From assembly GCA_022925895.1 (NCBI GenBank), contig JAKSYS010000797.1:1-24641 (forward strand): a stretch of 24,641 nt of DNA. Direction: 5' to 3'. Under the pieces are notes generated by a model that was not told the origin of the DNA, ran no database searches, and worked only from the letters and a program-made list of their open reading frames with translations. A program made the translations under genes and the position numbers. Numbering within the stretch: position 1 is the first letter of the stretch; each line of letters begins with the position of its first letter. Source of the DNA: Fragilaria crotonensis (lineage: Eukaryota; Bacillariophyta; Fragilariophyceae; Fragilariales; Fragilariaceae). This document shows, in pieces, positions 1-9,709 of the stretch.

Positions 1-15
1 TACAGATCACACGGT

Positions 16-384
16 TGGCGAGCACGACAGTACAATTAGAGATGCATTGTAAGTACTCTATTAGCAGTACAAGCACTGTAATCTACGGTAGACAGTAGCT
101 TTCATGGGATCTTTTGTACTGTGTAGTGTTCGGCACAGGTACCGGTATAGTACTGGAGTACTTTCGAAACATTGTGTATAAAATGATGGAAGGACGTGTG
201 GATGTGTTCATACTGTACATGTATGGCGAGCACGACAGTACAATTAGAGATGCATTGTAAGTAGTTCTATTACCAGTACATAAAAGTACTATGTTGGGTT
301 TTTTTTGTAATCTAGAGTTGTACCATAGTAGATTTCATGGGATCTTTTACCGGTATAGTACATTCGAAACATAGCACATACACG
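16..384. repeat. tandemly duplicated intergenic unit
   Basis: Two imperfect copies of a roughly 200-bp unit both begin TGGCGAGCACGACAGTACAA (16 and 224). Both then carry a TTCATGGGATCTTTT block, an ACCGGTATAGTA block and a TTCGAAACAT block, in the same order. The end of copy 1 (TGTATAAAATGATGGAAGGA, about 176-195) reappears at about 2191-2210, after the hAT insertion, so copy 2 is split by that element. Copy 2 has small internal indels. The unit is rich in GTAC words and I see no coding potential in it. Confidence 0.8.
377..384. repeat. left target-site duplication of hAT element
   Basis: CATACACG immediately precedes the CAGGGG terminus. It matches CATATACG at 2178-2185 in 7 of 8 bases. Eight base pairs is the usual target duplication of hAT transposons. 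Confidence 0.75.
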
Positions 385-405
385 CAGGGGCGTCCTATTT
401 AAGGC
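385..405 (+). repeat. left terminal inverted repeat, hAT element
   Basis: This repeat starts CAGGGGCGTCC. It pairs with the inverted copy at 2157-2177 with one difference, C against T at position 7. Confidence 0.85.
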
Positions 406-1666
406 GGGCGCCTTAATTTTGGGGCTAAAGGCCAATGCTGCTTGTTTTGTTTCTCATTTTGTGAAAAACACGCCTTATGTCGAACAGTCTGCACCACGAT
501 ATGTTCACTATACAAACTCGTATAAAATAAATGATTCCAACTAGTACAATCTACAATCATGTAGAACAATACCGAAACTGTGCACCAGCCACCTCGTATT
601 CATAGATTCAATCGCTATCATTCAACTTGCACCATGCACCATGCTGCATCCAACATTTGGCTTCATCATCAACTCTCAATGATAAGAAGAATGGCTAAAT
701 GTTTCCACCATGATTGTCCTATAGTATTGTACTATCATAGAAGGATGGTGCAAGAAGCCGCCCAGTATTACGCTTTGGTTTTGAACGTTTCATTGTTGTT
801 GGAGCCGTAGTCTGAGGAGCCTTCTCGTCCTTTGAATCTCTACCTTCCACCTTTGTCAAGGGAAACATGAACTTTGAGCAATGACAATGAACCATAACTT
901 TGATGCTTGGAAGCAGCATCGTGATGGAGTCTGCTCGATTCGCAGTTGCGACAACCATGCCAGTCATTTGTCAGTAGTACTAGCTATGAATGGCTTTGGA
1001 TCAGGCACATTATCCGCCATCATTCAAGCATCATGTTCCTGAATTGCAAAAGTTGCTCTTGATCCACATTAGTTTGCTCATTCTTCCTCCGTACGACAGC
1101 TTGAGAAATGTCAAGAAAGTTACAAGCAGGATTGGTCGCACAAAGAGCATGTTGGTGGTGAGTTGTGAGGGGTGATGAGTCCGTCGCGGAATCACATTCG
1201 CACTGAAAAATGAGCTGAGCAACAGGTTTGCTCCTTGTTATTTTTGCACTCTTAACAACTTCTCTATGGTTGATGTGCGACAGAGAGTCATTGTATAGAA
1301 GGACATGACGCCAACTGTCCATTACCATTGTTGTTTCAGGCAAGTCAGGAGCGTTTGGTCATCAGTGCACTACGATTCTACCATATATGGCGAAAGCAAA
1401 TTCACATTCGAGTGGACGATCCGGCACATACTACCAGCACTGTCGTAGACTACGAAGTAGATGTTCTTGTGCACATTTTGTGCGAACCCCGGAGCCGAAC
1501 AAACCGTGTTACACGGATTGTGAAAAAAGGTCATGCCACCCGGCTTCACAAAACGTGCATCATGTTTTATTTTGTGATTTTCCATCCTAAGGAATGGAAA
1601 GTACAAAATATGCAGTGAATTTCTGTTTTGCGAACACCATTTGTTTGAGATAAGCATCGGCCTAAT

Positions 1667-1709
1667 CGCCTTTTTGAAGCCTTGAAATAGCGCCTTAAAT
1701 AAGGTCCTG
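1667..1709. repeat. internal copy of the hAT right subterminal sequence
   Basis: CGCCTTTTTGAAG followed about 13 bp later by a GCGCCT word occurs here and again at 2085-2119 near the right end. Here it is followed by TTAAATAAGGTCCTG, which resembles a degraded element terminus. This suggests an internal duplication or a nested, eroded end of a related element. Confidence 0.5.
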
Positions 1710-2040
1710 TACGCTAGAAACATACCGTCGTGTAGAATTGTACGTGCAAGTTTGTACGGAGCATTCTCGTAGCATAGTGCGACAGTACTCCAGTAGATAA
1801 TAAACAACACATACAGTAGACATAGATACAGTACCCTATTGAACAGTACTCCAGTGTATCCATTGCCAGTAGCCAGATGCTTTACTTGGACTTGGAACTC
1901 AACTGTTGCAGTGACAGAAGCTGAAACAATTGAAGTTACTTCCATGATTGTTCATGGTGTGGTGTGAGGTCTGTTGGCAGTGTCATTTTCTTTATGGACT
2001 GAAGTGGGGATGAGCGTTGCAGCAGCTCTGTACAGTCGTA

Positions 2041-2081
2041 AACCTAAACTCTAAATCCCCAAAACCCTAACCCCTAACCCC
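2041..2081. repeat. interstitial telomere-like tract
   Basis: This is a degenerate run of CCTAAA, CCCTAA and CCCCTAA words. It resembles the C-rich strand of TTAGGG/TTTAGGG telomeres and lies about 100 bp inside the right end of the hAT element. Too few and too irregular units are present for a functional telomere. Confidence 0.5.
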
Positions 2082-2156
2082 CACCGCCTTTTTGAAGGCC
2101 CATAAAAGCGCCTATATTAACTAATGAAGGCGCGCCGCCGGCGCGCCGGCCCGGTT

Positions 2157-2177
2157 GCCTTAAATAGGACACCCCTG
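2157..2177 (-). repeat. right terminal inverted repeat, hAT element
   Basis: On the minus strand this reads CAGGGGTGTCCTATTTAAGG, the inverted match of 385-405. It is followed directly by the second target duplication. Confidence 0.85.
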
Positions 2178-2185
2178 CATATACG
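2178..2185. repeat. right target-site duplication of hAT element
   Basis: CATATACG follows the right CCCCTG terminus and matches 7 of 8 bases of 377-384. Beyond it the tandem unit resumes (GTATAAAATGATGGAAGGA). Confidence 0.75.
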
Positions 2186-2215
2186 ACGTATTGTATAAAA
2201 TGATGGAAGGACGTG

Positions 2216-2893
2216 TGTATGAATATGATGTCAAATCCTTTTTTTTGAAGACAGCACCTCCAACACGTACAGTACAACGTCCTATAAAATGTAAAGGCGC
2301 ATTGTTAAGTACCGCAGTCATTGAGATATTCATTGTCAAAGCCAATGTAGTTAATGGCAATATTCTCTGCCGAGTTCATCACAAGGTGGGTTTTTGTGAG
2401 TTGATATACATGTAGTCATTAATGACGGTTTATGTTTACTAAAGTGGTTACTTTTAGACTTAAAAATAGTCAATAGTTATATATAGTTGGTTTTTTTCTA
2501 CATGTTATAATGATATAATACTTAAATATTTTTATTATCAAATTTTAACAGTGAATTCTTGAATTATAATCAATCTATATGGTTTGATATCAACAAAAAA
2601 AGATAAACTATAAATATATTTCTGATTGAATCAACAAAGTGATGGGTATAGCGAATTGATTTTCACTGCAGCAACCATTTTTTCAAAAATTTGACTTGGT
2701 GTTTTCTAAATTCACTGATATTGAGGCATACTCGCCAGTTAGGTTTCCGAGGCACAGTGAATGGCGTTGTCTAAAACTTTTACCGTATTTCTGGCATTTA
2801 ATGGCTGTTGTTCAACAGGTCCAGTGATCTTTTGAGTTCATTGTTGAATCTTCGACAATTCTGTGCATTGCTTCTCTCTTTACAAGGATTCAC
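2216..2893. other. gene-free leader, AT-rich
   Basis: I see no gene here. From about 2410 to 2640 the sequence is very AT-rich, unlike the flanks. The remainder up to the ATG at 2894 is probably the 5' leader and promoter of the transposase. A 13-bp word at 2377-2389 (CATCACAAGGTGG) recurs inverted at 11681-11693. Confidence 0.5.
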
Positions 2894-5800
2894 ATGCCGA
2901 AACGCACATCCTCTACTACGTTGTGTGACGGATGTCACAAACCCTTCAAGCGAATCCAGGTACACTTGAATCACAATCTTGTTTGCAACAGCATTTATGC
3001 TTCTCGGAAGAGCACAATTGATCTGTCTGCTGGTATTGGTGGTACTTTGATTAACAGGAGTGCTGCCAAGGCCGCGCAAAACCACGCTTCGTTGTCCTCA
3101 CATATCCTCACAGGACAAGTAAGTACTGGACACCAGGAGGGTCACAGTCGTCAACGATTTTCTGCACCATTCGAATTCAGTTCTGTTCAGGATGCTGGTC
3201 GTGCTGCTTCTGTTGAAGCACTAGATGGTGACGATGACCCCGATGAGCATGAATTGGACGACGACGATGACGTCAATCCTTTTGGTGAGGAAGAGTCGTT
3301 GACGACGCCACCTGATTTGGTTGAGAACGGAACGACAGACCCTGACGAAGGAGTCCTTGAATTGTACGAGGAACTCCTCCGCCTTCAGTCAAATCCATTA
3401 TCCTCGCTGGCCAAATTCTCTTGTGAAGAGAAGGTTCATATTGAGTTGCTTCAACTCCTAAAAGACTTGAAGGCGCCACTTTCTGCGTTTAAGTACATAC
3501 TGAACTGGGCCGCGAAAGCAAATGAAAATGGCCACCAATTTCAGACCAGTTGCCAGCCATCACGTGAGACGGTTACAAAGATGTTGTTCAGTCGTTATAA
3601 CATGCATGGTTTGGTTCCCAAGGAGAAGAAGTTGTATCTGCCCTATTCAAAGCGTATTGTTACGATGGTATATTTCGATGCACGCCAAGTGTTTGCGTCA
3701 TTGCTGTCATGCCGTTCCCTCAATAAGGACGAGTGTTTTATGTTTCATGAACAGGGGGATCCATTTGCTGTGCCTGATGCGAGGACATCAGTAATTGGTG
3801 ACATCAACAGTGGTCGGTGTTATCGAGAAACCTATAAGAAATTGGTGAAGAATCCGCAGTCTGACATGATACTTCCTTGTGTGCTTGCAATGGACAAGAC
3901 GCACATTGACCTTCCGGGTAGACTCCAGATGGAGCCAATCACAATTTCTCACGGGTTATTGAAGCATGAGTTTCGCCGTTTACCCATTGCAATGCGAATT
4001 TTGGGTTACATCTATCACGGGAGTGCCTCACGTAAGGCTCAGAAGGTTGACCTCAACGTTGATTACAATGAGGCACCCAATGACCTTCCTCCTGGTGTTG
4101 CGACTGTGAGCAATGTTCTAAAACCTAAAAAAGGCGTCACCTGGCCTACATACATGTTGAATGAGTATCACATGCAGATTGCATTTATTCTTTCGGCATC
4201 AGGTTTTTTAAGTTTGCAGGACAAAGGCTTCAAGTGGAAGCTTCAATACAAGAAGACTGTCCACGACGTCGTATTTCACCCCTTTGTCCCTTTCATAATT
4301 GGTGACACGGAGGGTCACGATCGTCTTTGCGGGCACTACACCGCACGATTTGCAAAAATCAAACAACTATGCCGTGCATGCGAATGTCCCACAGAGATGA
4401 CTGGTTACTCGAAATCTGTGTACCGCCACAGGAAGCCAAGTCATGTTGGAGGTTTGGTGAGAGAGGGTGATGTTGAATCCTTACGCGCACTATCACAAAA
4501 TTATGTTGTTAACGGCTTTAACAAAGTTCGGTTTGGCCAGCACAATGCGAGAGGAATTTTTGGAGCTTGTCCTGGTGAAATCCTCCACTTGATCACACTT
4601 GGGTGGTTCAAGTACTGCCTTGAATCCTTTGCACACCAAGCTGGCGCAAAGAAAGGGAAGAAATCGGCTGCGCTTGAACATTATGACGCTCTTTGCGCAG
4701 ACATTGGAAGTGCCATGGTACGGAAAAGTGACCGCGACCTACCACGTACAAATTTTCCGAAGGGTTTTCCACGGGATCTAATCTGATGGGTCATGAGATA
4801 CCAGGATGTCTCCTAGTCAAACTCTTCGCATTGCACACTAGTAGTTTCCGACAAATCTTTCCCCTCCTAAAGAGTCAAAGAACAAGGCTGCGAATGGAAA
4901 GGGATGGAAGAAGAACGAGAACGGAAAGCCTGCAGAAAGAAAGGGACAACAGAAACGGCCGTCGGCAACTGTGGAAGCAGGGAATGATGCTGCGATGCAC
5001 GATGCGAAGCAGGAGGAAGTGAAGTATGTACCACCCCCACTGCCTAAACTAGGGTGTCCCAAGCACACCGCAGATTGGATTCACATCATTTCTTGTCTGC
5101 TGCAATGGCATCAATGGATGAAGCAACCGACAATAAGGCGTAGTCATGTGATAAGGTTGGCCACTGGTGTTCGATGGCTAATCCGCAATGTTGCCAATAT
5201 TTGCCCACGGATGTCGGGAATGAGGAACAATACAATCAAGATGCACCTTGCGCTTCACATCAGTGAGGATATACTTGATCATGGTGTCCCCGACGTGGTA
5301 AACTCATCATATGCAGAATCTGCACATTCCACTTGCAAAGAATACATCTCGCAATACTCAGAAGCGTGTTGCATCCTTTACAAGACAAGCAGCACACCGG
5401 TACCATGAGGATTTGGCAATCTTGGTTGCCAATAATGATGTGGACGAGTTTGAGGCCAAGAAGCCTCCAATCCCTTTAACTTCCTCTGGTGCTGCTGGTC
5501 GTCGGTTTGTTCTATCGCAGAAACCCTCCTCAGCTGGTGATGACATCATGTTTGCGTGGAACTCTCCCGCGCGACAGATGATTCGCCTAAAAACAGGCTT
5601 CCATCTCGTATCTCCAAATTTATTATGAAATATTGTTGCCCAGATGTCCCCAGGGGTTTGGCAAAGTCTGTGCAATGCTTCACGGAGTTTATCTCTGAGG
5701 AAGGAGATCGGTACAGAGGCCATCCAAACTATCATGGGAAACGTTGGTGCGATCATGCAATGATTAATTGGAATCTTGATTTCCCCTTGCCAGGACTCAT

Positions 5801-6271
5801 TCACACCTTTGTGGACCTTCGTCATCTCCCAGATAATACTCGTATTCGCACGAAACTACAAAAGAATCTCAAACCTGGAATGTATGCGGTTTTGGAATCC
5901 TACGATGCAGAAGATGCAGATCCGGCTGTTCGAATAATATGATCGGCCTGTACACACTTCATAGGGAACCAGAAGAGGGTCGTGGCAATATGCTGGTATC
6001 TATTTACCTCATCGAGGTTGGGAGCATCTTTGCTCCCACAGTTGGGATTCCGGACTTCGGGAACAGAGACTCAGACAAGTATTTGTTCCTATTCCGAAGA
6101 AGAGAGGAATGGCCATCAGCATGGGATCATTTTGTACAGTACTGTTGCAAGAATAACGAGGAGGAAAGCTTAGAGTCTGAATACGAGGAGGAGGATGACA
6201 AAGACAACGAAGAAGTCAACGAGGACGACGAGCAGGATGATGACGACGACGATGAGCAGGAGGATGACAAT

Positions 6272-6315
<44 letters not shown>

Positions 6316-6469
6316 CAATGACAATGACAATGACAAAGAGGATGACAATGATGACAAGGACGACAAGGATGATGATGATGAGGACAATGACGACGATGAC
6401 AACAACTCGGATGATAACGATGATGACAACGAGAACGAGGATGATAACGACGATGACGACAACGAGTGA
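2894..6469 (+). pseudogene. CACTA/Plavaka (tnp2)-like DDE transposase, frameshifted
   Basis: The gene reads from the ATG at 2894 through five frame changes, near 4780, 4860, 5325, 5589-5593 (an A5 run) and 5937, to TGA at 6467-6469. It would encode about 1,180 residues. The N-terminus has a C-x2-C...H...C zinc-finger-like motif (C11, C14, H24, C31). An acidic linker follows (residues 110-135). The transposase core has LAMDKTHID (D334), IIGDTEGHDRLCGHY (D471), a CRACECP zinc knuckle (493-499) and EILHLITLGWFK. Further on come GHEIPG (about 4789) and an SSYAESAH stretch with the likely catalytic Glu near 5310-5328, then an AKNTSRNTQKR segment. This order, D...D...CxxC...lLH...E..H, is the one known in tnp2/Plavaka transposases. 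The tail is almost entirely Asp/Glu/Asn. The first frame alone is open for 630 codons, so decay is recent or some shifts are assembly errors. The exact superfamily branch is an inference. Confidence 0.75.
6196..6469 (+). repeat. GAY/AAY trinucleotide tract encoding acidic tail
   Basis: This is a degenerate GAT/GAC/GAG/AAC microsatellite with a nearly pure GATGAC hexanucleotide core at about 6264-6315. In the transposase frame it gives an Asp/Glu/Asn tail ending in a stop at 6467-6469. The opposite strand gives a poly-Ser open frame that is only its shadow. Confidence 0.8.
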
Positions 6470-6611
6470 ATACTCAACAAGTACAATGGTAGGTTACATA
6501 CGGCAAGCTAAATTCTAAACTTTAGTACTCCTTTCTTCTCCTTTTCTTTTCTTCCATTGTTGTGAAGGTGCACCAACGCCTACTAATTCCATCCCCAGAT
6601 TGAGCTCATCA
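6470..6611. other. short convergent intergenic spacer
   Basis: The transposase and the minus-strand dioxygenase gene converge on this 142-bp spacer. It carries a pyrimidine-rich run (CTTTCTTCTCCTTTTCTTTT, about 6531-6550), and both 3' ends must lie within or near it. Such tight convergence suggests that the two genes travelled together. Confidence 0.5.
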
Positions 6612-8620
6612 TCAAAAGGTGTGGTCACTCCTCCAATCGTATATCATCCTTGCACGTCGTGGACGATGATACGATGGCAGCACATGCATTGACCCTGCCC
6701 GCCCGAACAACCTTCTCTTTGCATGCCGTGAACGTTCCGTAAAGGTGATTGTCAAACCTTGACCGCCACCCGAAAAAACTTCGGCGTTGTCCTCGCCGTC
6801 GGGTTTGGAAACCGAAGTGCAGTGCCGAAGCACTCGCCCATCCCAGCTGATGGCAACTCCGTGATAGAGGCGCACAGCCAACCCAGAGAAAGGTTTGCCA
6901 TCTGCTCGTGTGCCAAACACATTTGGCATTATGAAGTACCAATTAGAGGCTTTGCCGGGCATCTCTTCCGTCCACACAGCAAAGCCCTGCGAACAATCAT
7001 TGACATCAAAGTGTGAAGAGTTGCCGAGGTTGACACTCATGTCAATAGTGCGCCCAACCCAATCCCCATCCTTTCCGTCCATAGGAGACATCATCGGAAC
7101 ACCAGAGTCGCTTTCCAAAGTCTTGATCAAGTGCATCAAGTCAGGGTAACACAGACGGCCAAGGCAACAAAGAGCAGCAACCATGTCTCGCAGGACAAGT
7201 TCGTCAACCTTTTCGTTTGCAGCGTAAGGAATCATGGTAGCCCCATCTCCCTCCACACGCATGCCAATGGCGTACATGTTACCAACATCACCCCCCGTAT
7301 TCCTGACCCCACTAGTTGTTCGCATGCCCCGGCGAATTGCAGTGTTACACCGCGTGATCTTCAAAAGCAAAGACGCACGGCGGGCTATTCTCAATTTCAA
7401 GTCGTCCATCGGCACAGGATCTGTTTTCAGCATGAGGGTATGCCTCACCCTCACCACAGTTTGCCGATCCACCGAGGTCCCACACGGTGCATCATCAATC
7501 ACGACGTCTACCATCGGATCAACCACGGGATCCAACACCAAGCATGAAGATGGAAGGTCAAAGTAACGTGTACCCGAAGCGTAGTGCCGACCGCCGAGTC
7601 GGGCAGACTTAGATCCCGCAAGAATAGAGTTGAATTCCAGTGCCAGTACCTCCCGTGGCCATGCCAAGGAGAAATTCTGTCCTGAGATAACATCTGGGGG
7701 CAACATGGGGCCGTCTTGATCAGCGCACTGATTGGCACGAATGATCACACGTTTGTCGCAAAGAATATTGTACGTCATGCGCCACACCGAAACTGGAAGG
7801 CCATCAGAACCGCCACCACAATGAAGTCGCTTAACATAACCGCCATCACCAATGGTGTACATAGGAACACGACGTTGTTGAGAGTCCAAAACTTCACTGC
7901 GATGTAGGCGAAGCCAACTCATGTCGTGAGGAACAAGCGTCTTTTCAACACCTGCGTCAGCACGTCGTCGATCACATGAGCAGTAGAAGACACCAGCATT
8001 GGGGATGAAAGCTATCAACGCACGGAACTGATAGTCCACAGAGTCATCAAGATCATCCGGTTTGAAGCATCTCATCACCCGAACATCATTGCCATTGTTA
8101 ATCTCGCTTGTAGTGGGAACAATTGCACGATTCAGCACAACATCCATGAAAAACACTTCACAGACAGATTCCCCAGGGGAGATGCTTCACATGCGACTCG
8201 TGGAACATATCTGATAGCTTATTGATGCGATAGAAGTCGCAGATGCGATATCCCACAGAATCCAAGGCCGCTCGAAAGAATGAGACAGGAGTGCCGCAGA
8301 TATCGTCATCAACGCCGCCAATTGGAGGAAGAGGAGGATTCAGCACGGCATCTCTGAAGGCTGTCGCAACCCGCTCGCGATAATCCTCCTGATCAAAAAA
8401 ACAGTACCTGCATCAACAGTGAAAGTACACGCTCCTTTGACGGAAGGAATCCTTCAGCAGTCCGATCTAAAGGCAGAGAACTGCCAGCAATGTCATGGCC
8501 TGCAGCACCAACCCCAACCGCACGCGGATTGCGTCCCATGGCTGAAACAGAGCTCTGCGCCGGAAGCGTACGCCGCGCGCTAGCTATCCTGGCGCGATCT
8601 CGTGAAGGATCTGCAAACAT
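6612..8620 (-). pseudogene. candidate 2-oxoglutarate/Fe(II) dioxygenase (TET/JBP-like?), frameshifted
   Basis: The gene reads leftward from the ATG at 8620 in three frames: 8620-8393, about 8400-8158, and about 8200-6612. The first shift coincides with a seven-T run (8395-8401 on the plus strand) and the second is near 8160-8180. The large last frame (514 codons, no ATG at its 5' end) has SSHFDVND, NWYFIMPN, then YHGVAISWDGRVLRH. In that frame H382 and D384 fit the HxD iron motif, H432 the distal iron ligand, and R441 or R444 the 2-oxoglutarate-binding basic residue. This HxD...H-x8-R order is diagnostic of double-stranded beta-helix dioxygenases. Its placement beside a transposase recalls fungal TET/JBP enzymes encoded in KDZ transposons, which oxidise 5-methylcytosine. 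Substrate and subfamily cannot be settled here. The N-terminal about 350 residues are unrecognised. Alternatives are introns rather than frameshifts, or a structural non-enzyme relative. Confidence 0.55.
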
Positions 8621-8631
8621 GATGATACCGA

Positions 8632-8858
8632 CGATAAGGCGGCAACGCGATCACTAACGACAAGTTGTTCACCCCTGTCTGGGGAAACAACCAATCCTGA
8701 GTTCGCACGCGCCAGAAAAACAAGCAATTCCCCTCTTCACGTTGAGTGATAAGGCAGCACGTCGTCACAAAGGACAGATTTGCAAATCCCTGTCTGGGGA
8801 GAAGGCAATTGTACCAGAGTTCCAACACGCCAGAAAAGCAAGCAGTTCCCCTCTTCAG
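8632..8858. repeat. imperfect tandem duplication upstream of the dioxygenase gene
   Basis: Copy 1 is 8632-8739 and copy 2 is 8747-8858. Both run GATAAGGC.GC, then CCTGTCTGGGGA, then CACGC..CAGAAAA.CAAGCA, then TTCCCCTCTTCA. They lie directly 5' of the ATG at 8620 on the minus strand and so would sit in its promoter or leader. One minus-strand frame is open across both copies, but I see no recognisable protein. Confidence 0.75.
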
Positions 8859-9709
8859 ACGACAACAAGCATGAATGTGGTATACCTCACGTATGTGCTG
8901 GGCACAAAGAGTGCAACAGCAGTGTGGATGTCCATAAATTGTTGTGAAAGCAACTCGTGCAAAATAGTGCATTTCACGTCGATTCCAGTATAACCAATAC
9001 TACGTGCAAGGCACGCGTTATGTGGGACTTCAGGCCAAAATTTCCTTCCCTCAAAACTGTCTAAGTACAAAAACAAATAAACATGTGTTAGTCATTTATT
9101 TTTCATCTTCTTCATTTTGCCATGGCAACAAGACCCTAACTAACGTAGCCATAGATGTGCTAAATCCTTATGTATTCAGGCACACATTCTTGTCACATAC
9201 AGAAATTCCAAGTCGAATGCATCACCAGCCAGCCAGTACTTAAGATGATAACGGTAATTTACCTTAGTACTGAGAACTGACGCATCGCAGCACCTAAAAA
9301 AACTCGCAGCACTTAGTAACAAATCATATATACCAAGCACATGCGCATCTTCATCGTACCGAGTGAGTGTACATGATACGCAAACATCGGAGTATTCCAC
9401 GAAGTAATCGTGGCGGTTACAAAAACGATTAGCGGCAAAATATTGCCATATAAACGTATACACATCATGATATATTGCAGGAATATAACTAGTAAGCCTT
9501 CAATCCCCGACACAGCAATATTTATTTACAACGGTAGCTTGCCACAAACAATTGTACAGTGCCTTTAGTAATAATTTCTGTCGACACACCCATTCAAATT
9601 GACTCTGTGTCAAGCATACAAACAACATGTGTGCCCAACTCTTCAAATTTAAATGGGAGTTGTGAACAAAAGTGCTTCGCGCTCAAAACTTTTCTTGTGT
9701 GCATAAGCG
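8859..9709. other. intergenic region, no supported gene
   Basis: Only short open frames occur. The longest (minus, about 9463-9176, 95 codons) shows no known motif. A small direct repeat, TCGCAGCAC followed by C/T-TA, occurs at about 9285 and 9305. The region separates the minus-strand dioxygenase gene from the plus-strand gene at 9710 and could hold a divergent promoter. Confidence 0.4.

Larger units (their letters stand above)
385..2177. mobile_element. non-autonomous hAT-type DNA transposon
   Basis: This 1793-bp element is bounded by inverted repeats that start CAGGGGYGTCCTATTTAAGG and match over 21 bp with one mismatch. It is flanked by an 8-bp target duplication (CATACACG/CATATACG). CAGGGG termini with 8-bp duplications are characteristic of the hAT superfamily. 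No transposase domain is recognisable: the longest open frame (minus strand, about 1370-1945, 191 codons) shows no hAT features, so the element would need a transposase made elsewhere. Just inside the left end is a small palindrome (TTAAGGCG-GG-CGCCTTAA, 399-416). The right end holds a telomere-like tract and a very GC-rich segment with two GGCGCGCC words (about 2130-2148). It interrupts copy 2 of the flanking tandem duplication, so it inserted after that duplication arose. Confidence 0.8.

Noticed and set aside
1370-1945. 191-codon minus-strand open frame inside the hAT element
   Set aside because: No hAT transposase motif, no family resemblance, and Cys/Tyr/Phe-rich composition typical of chance frames.
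3119-3135. CAAGTAAGTACTGG as a splice donor in the transposase
   Set aside because: The frame is open across it and continues with expected protein features, so no intron is needed.
6127-6486. poly-Ser minus-strand frame
   Set aside because: It is the complement of the GAN repeat encoding the acidic transposase tail.
7131-7566. plus-strand frames of 110-138 codons
   Set aside because: They are shadows of the minus-strand dioxygenase gene, which has the coherent motifs.
8154-8156. GTG as start of the 514-codon dioxygenase frame
   Set aside because: The frame is open further upstream without an ATG, and the protein clearly continues into other frames up to 8620.
8580-8972. 130-codon minus-strand frame across the tandem duplication
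   Set aside because: It is open through both repeat copies but overlaps the dioxygenase start, and shows no motif beyond the duplicated DNA.
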